64,000 nt of DNA from Nereocystis luetkeana (taxonomy: Eukaryota > Sar > Phaeophyceae > Laminariales > Laminariaceae). The stretch is taken from positions 1,240,001-1,304,000 of the forward strand of contig JARUPZ010000002.1 of the NCBI GenBank assembly GCA_031213475.1, in the 5' to 3' direction. A model generated the notes under the pieces. It saw only the letters and a list, made by a program, of their open reading frames with translations. It was not told where the DNA came from and did no database searches. Made by a program: the position numbers and the translations under genes. The stretch's first letter is position 1; each line of letters begins with the position of its first letter. Shown here piece after piece: positions 55,201-61,200 of this stretch.

Positions 55201-58200
55201 AATAATTAAAACTCGAAAACAAAACACACACACGGAAAAAAAAAAAAATGCAGGCGAGCTGTTGTCCTCCCTTTCCTTCAGGAAGGAGACAACTTTTTCA
55301 CCCGCATGGACCAGTCCCTCCTCCTCAACCAATCACAAACGAACCAAAAGAAGGACCAAAAGAAGGACCAATACGACCACAAGGACCACTACCACCTCCA
55401 GGAGGCCGACACGGGCGCCAAAAACCTCGAAACCAAGCGAGAGGCAGAGGCTAGGATTCAGGCAGCGGAGCAGAGGGATGTCCGCAGCTACGGCGGTGGC
55501 GGGCGGGGCGGGGGGGGTGAGGGTGGCTTGCCGCGCGCGGGCGCGGAGGCGGAGGCGGAGGCGGAGGGGGGACCTTTGTCACGGGACGAAGACGGGGAAG
55601 AGGAGGAGGAGGAGGGGGAGGAGGAGAGGGCCGAGCGGGAGTTGTATGAGAGGGAGATGGCGTTGGCGGCTGAGGCCGCCGAGGTGGCGGCGAAGGTCGC
55701 GGCGGTGGCGGCGCGGTTGCGCGAGGCTAACCCGGCTGGGGACATCGAGTTTAAGGCAGTTCCCGCCGACCCGATGACGGTCGCGGAGACCTTGGTGAAG
55801 GTAAGGGGAGAGGATGGGTGAGGGGGTGAGGGGGGGAGGGGGGGGGGGGGGGGGAGGTTGGAGTTGAGCTTTTGGGGTTGGCGTTGGGATAGGGTTGTTG
55901 GGGTTAGAGTTGGAGGTGAGGTTGGGGTTGGGTTTTTGGTGTTGTGGTGGGGGTGTTTGGGTTGGAGCCGGGGTGGGGGTGGGGGTGGGGGTGGGGGTGG
56001 GGGTTGGAGTCGGAGCAGGGTTTGGGTCGGTGATAGGGTGCTGGGGTTGGGGTGGTTTCGTCGAAAGAGGGTCGTCCAGCTCTTGGTCACCGCGATGTAC
56101 CCTGTGCGGAAGGAGGCGAGGCTTCGCTTGGCAGGGGGGGGGGGGGGGTGTCGGGGCTGGGTGCCGTGCTGCCCGCGAGTGTTGATTTAGATGCGGTTGG
56201 AACGGTTCTTTATGTTTTAAGAGGGGGGGGCGAGGGCAGGGGGGGAGGGGGGAGGGGGGGGGGATACATGGTGAGGTCGGGGTGAGGGGGGGAGAGAGAG
56301 AAAAAAATACGTGTATATCTGGTATCTATACTGCGGATATAGATGTGTCAGTATACTGCTGTACAAGGCGCATCAGTTTTTTCGTGAATGGGAATTACCG
56401 TTGTGCGGTGAGATATGTATACCACATCATACCGCTGTCTGTCGTATGTATACCAGTGCACTCGGTATGCAGTATTAAAAAGTATTCATATGTGTGCCCC
56501 AACGGTTCTTAGATCTCCGTCGTACGTGGTGGAGTATATTTAGCACACAGCACTATCGCGGTAGCCATGGTAACATATATATACACATCAGCAAACAATT
56601 CCCCCTTTAACCCTTGCTCTGGAAGTGGCCACACCAGAAAAAAAAACAAAAACAATTAGTTCGACGCTGGCATTCACATATACGCAAGAAAAGTCTGGTT
56701 CGTGAGCGGGTCTTACTAAATACTGGTACGTCGTACAAAGCTCACCCTTCATGCGACTCGCCCAATACCTCACGGCGCTTGGCGCTTGGTGCAAGCAATG
56801 CCCGCCTGGTCGGTGAAAACCCGACGTGCCCCTCCGTCCCGCCATTGTATATAAGGATGCGAGTGTCTATGGTCATACGCCTACGGCCATGCATGGCATG
56901 AGTGCTGTGCTTGTACAGCGCTGCAGTACCCCTTTTTGTAATTTGATCACGAGAGGGGTTCAGCGGTTTCTGCCCTGGTCGACTCGAGGCAAATTGGGAT
57001 AAAGCAAGAGAGAGTAGAACTCGACACAGCGGGAGAATGTGAAGTGTTTAATGAGGAGGGGGGGGTGTTGGAGGAGGAGGAGGAGGAGGAGGAGGAGAAG
57101 AGGAAAAGAGGTTAATGTTGCGAATGTGTGGAGATGTGTAGTGCACTAGATAGTGGCGAGAAAAATTATCGCTGCCCCTAGGAGATACGTGACACCTGGT
57201 AGATGAGACGGGCAAAAAGTTTTTTTATGTAACACCTTTTGTTCATTGGAAAAGGCGTACGAGTATTGAGCGCCCAGATATTCGGAAGTGTCTCTGTTGG
57301 GTGTTTAGGAACGGTGGGATCCGCCGCGAAAGGGAATGCGGTAAATAGTTTGAATGACTTAAGGCAAGCAGCACGTGAGTACGCCCCCCGCATGCGACTA
57401 CGGCCGTGCATGGCATGAGTACACCCCCAGGATGCGACTACGGCCGTGCATGGCACAATCCCCCCCTCCCCTCCCCCCCCCCCCCCTCCCAAACATCCCT
57501 CCCACACAGATGGGAGTGCTAAAGCGGGAGGACATAGCTCCGGGGGCGGCGAAGGTAGCCCTCACCGGCCAGCGGTGCACGGAGTGGCCGCCACTTCAGG
57601 TAGACACGGTATCGGGCGTCCCGACCATGGAGGACAGGGGGACCCTGGGAGCGCGGATAGAGCAGCAGGGGGCGTTTTACAACTACTTCATCACCTGGCC
57701 TGGTAACCGCCTTCCGATGGACGACTTGAAAGAGGTCAGTCACTTGTGGAAGCGGAGTGGTGGGGGTGGCGGGTGCGGAGAGGGGGCGGGTGGGGAGAGG
57801 GAGGGGGGTGAAAATATGGGCTGAGGGAGGAGGAGGGAGAGAGGGGGAGGGGGCTGGGAGGAGGGGGAGGGAGGGAAAATAAGGGAAGAGTGGGGGGGGG
57901 GGGGGTTCTGCTATGCCGTGAGAAGGGTATAGCCGGCGGCTGTGAATCGTTCGTGAGAGTAGAGGCATGTTTGACGGCGGCGGCGGGGGGGGGTGGTCGA
58001 CGGGGTATATCGAGACGTGGCGGTGTTTTTCATTACGAGGTAGCGGCTGAAACTTTCCACGTTCATTCGCTCGCTTCGCTTTCCGTTGAGGGCTGACGTC
58101 GTCTTTTCGCCATTGGATGTCCCTTTCCCATCCACATGAATCGCATAGATAGCGTCAACGTATCAACTCACGTTTTTTTTATTACGATTTATTTTTCGGA

Positions 58201-61200
58201 GGGGGGTCTCCGTCTGCTCCGGGTCTCCTGGACCTTGAAGAACATCCGGTACTCGTGTTTGTCCAGGTATTCCTGTAGGTACTCCTGTGGGTGAAGCGGC
58301 CCTTTGCGGTGGGGTAAGCGGCTGTTTGTCTGTTGCCATTGTTGGAGTGGTGCAGCTGGGGCGAGGGACGGAGCCTGCCTATACGTATAGTAGCGCCCCG
58401 GTACCCACCAACCTGTCGGCCTTTGTGCCTGCCTTTAGGCGGTTTTGGCGAGGACGCCCGTGACCCCAAGATGTCAGGAGACATATCAAGTAATGGAAAG
58501 TTTGCGCTGTCGAGGGTGTGGGGTCGGTTGTTTCATGCTAAAACGTACCTGGTATTACGGGGGGCCATAGTTAATAGGACATATGGTATACATAAAAACC
58601 TATATATTTAACCGTTTTTACTAACAATATTTGGTCCCATTAACTATGGTCCCCCGTAATAGTAGTTTGGTGCCAGTCAAGGCAAATAAAGGCGATAAAA
58701 ATGCTGTCTTGTCAATGGGTGAAAGTGGCGTCTCTTGGCGTATTTGCCCGAATGACGTGTTGCCTGATACCAGGTACGTATATGTCTAGAAATGTTTTTA
58801 TATTTTTGCTCGAAAACTTCCAGGTACTTGGTTTATGCTGTTCGCAGGCCATCGCCGGCGGCCTTCTCTTGGTGCGTTATCTCTTGTTTCCTCCCTTCCT
58901 TCCTTCCTTCCTTCGTTCCGCCTCCCCTCTTGCAAAGCTCCCTCCCTCTACATTTGCCGACCCTACTCTTTTACACCCCTTCCTACAGCTACCTCTGCCT
59001 CTAGCCCTACCCTTACCCCTTTCCGCTAACGCCACCACGATTAATAGCGCTGCGTAGCGTATCGTATCGACCCGCAATGTCTCCGCGTATCGCTAACGTG
59101 TCTACCCCTAACGCCGAGAAACACCGCTACTGCCGTACACCGGTGCCGTCGCCACCTCCCCCAACCACCGCTGCCTCCCCCCCCACCCATGTGCCGAAAA
59201 AACCCCGCAGTTGTCTCACAGGGACGTCGACCTGAACTACACCCACATCTACTACCTCGAGAAGCGCGAATTCGTCACCCCGCCTGCCCCTGCGGGGCCG
59301 CCCACCCTCGGACCACACGGCTGGGTCTACCCCCCGCAGCCGCCGCAGCCGGCGGCGAGGATCGTCGGGCGCACGACTGCCTTGAGGCTCGATTCGGGAG
59401 AGTTTGTACAGCACCGGATAGGTTTCATGAAGAAAACGCAAGCGTACGCCAAGCGGAGCAACGTTCCTGTGGATAACCTCGTCACCTTCAGCGTGAGTGG
59501 GTCGAGTGGGAGTTGTATGGTAATCGTCTTTTGTGAGTGGGTGGGTGAGTGGGTGGGGAATTGGGCAGAGGACGGGGGGGGGTGTGGTTTGCGTTAATTT
59601 TGATTTGTGCGAGTTTGTTGTGTTTGCCGTTGTTGGTTGGGTGGTATTCGTAGGGCGGATCATGTTTTTTTTTCTCTTTTTTTACCTTGCACTCGGTACA
59701 CTGCTCAATGAGTACATCAGGAACATTTGGTTTCGTTTTTTTTTTTTTTTTGATTTGTTCTGATGTAGTTGTCTCCGTTTTGTGTTGATGGTTCTGTTCT
59801 TGTTTGTATGTTGAGTCTGTGAAAGTACTATTAATATTAATATTAAATATTAACATTAATAATCACAAACAGGTTTCCTTTTTTGTATTTTTGTAGTTCG
59901 GCACCTGGTTACATATAAAATCCATTTGACGTGTGTTTCATGTTTCCTGGGGTATTTTGTTCTTTTTTTTTTGTTCTCATGCAACCTGTTCCCACCCCCC
60001 CCTCCCCCAATCCTTCCCTCTTCTCCCCTACCAACCCAAACGCGCACGCCTTTCCAGATAATCAACCCCCACACTCGGCGGCGGTACAACGTCACCCGCG
60101 AATTCTGTGCGGCCCCGTGGTACGCCGGCATCTACAAGCGGCTGCTCCGGGACACCCTGCGCAAAAATCCTTCCCTGATCCCCATCCTCAGCAGGCAGGC
60201 CCCGACGGCGCGCGTAGCAGAGGCAGCCGCCGCCGATGCCGCCGCCGCCGCCGCCGCGACAGCAGCGGCGGCGGCGGCGGCAGCTGCAGGAGACGCAGCG
60301 GCAGCTCGAGCAAGCGCTGCTGCCGACCGATCTCGAAACCGATCGCCGTCGTACTGCCGCGGCCCTCGTAGCGGCTGCCGCCCCTCTTCTCACCCCGACG
60401 GCCCCTCGAAGGGTCACCGGGCGTGTTCGGTTTCTGGGAGGGGGTCGGAGGGGGCTGTGGAGGCGGTAGCGGTGGCGGGGATGGGGGGGGTCGGAAACGG
60501 GGCCCACCGGAATCACCGCCACCACCACCATGCTGCGCCCTCGTTGTCGGCATCGGAGTGCTCCGCGTCGGATAGATTTGCGCAGCGACAGTCGCCGCCG
60601 CCGCCGCCGCAGCAGCAGCAGGAGCAGGAGGAGCAGCTGAGGCCTCGGTCCCACCCGTTACCGAGGGGCCCCGGAGGGATCGACATATTGTCTTCTCCAG
60701 CAACACCAGCCAGAAGGGGAGAGGGCGAGGCGGCGCGGCGGCGGCAGCTGCAGCAGCAGCAGCAGCAGCAACAGCGACACCCGCGGGGTATTGGAAGTGC
60801 GGTGGAGGAGAAGGGGGGGCGGGGGGGGAGAGGGGCGGGGAGGGGGGGGCTGATCGACGATGCGGAGGTAGCGGCGGCGGCGATGCTTGGCCTGGGGGCG
60901 GCTGGTGGTGGTGGTGGTGGTGGTGGTGGTGGTGGTGGTCGAGGTGGTGGTCGGGGTGGCGGTGCGGGTGAGAGACACTTGAGCGCCGCTGCTCGCGCCT
61001 TGCAGGAGACCTCCCTCTCGAACGGACGCGCCGATAACGGGGGCGGGAAGGAGGTGGTGGCGAGATTAACGCCGACAGCTGGCCGAGCGCTAGCCGGAGG
61101 ACCGTCGCAGACGTCTTTTACGGGCGACTACCCTATAGGGGAACGGCGGGGCGGGCGAGCTGGAGACAGGGAGGCGGTGAGAGGTGGGGGGGCGGGGGCG

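Noticed and set aside
54704-55777. 357-codon plus-strand ORF rich in Pro/Ser then Arg
   Set aside because: The first half is the (TCCC)n repeat and the second half is an alternative frame of Tudor-H1 exon 6, whose other frame has clear helical/acidic structure and matches splice phases.
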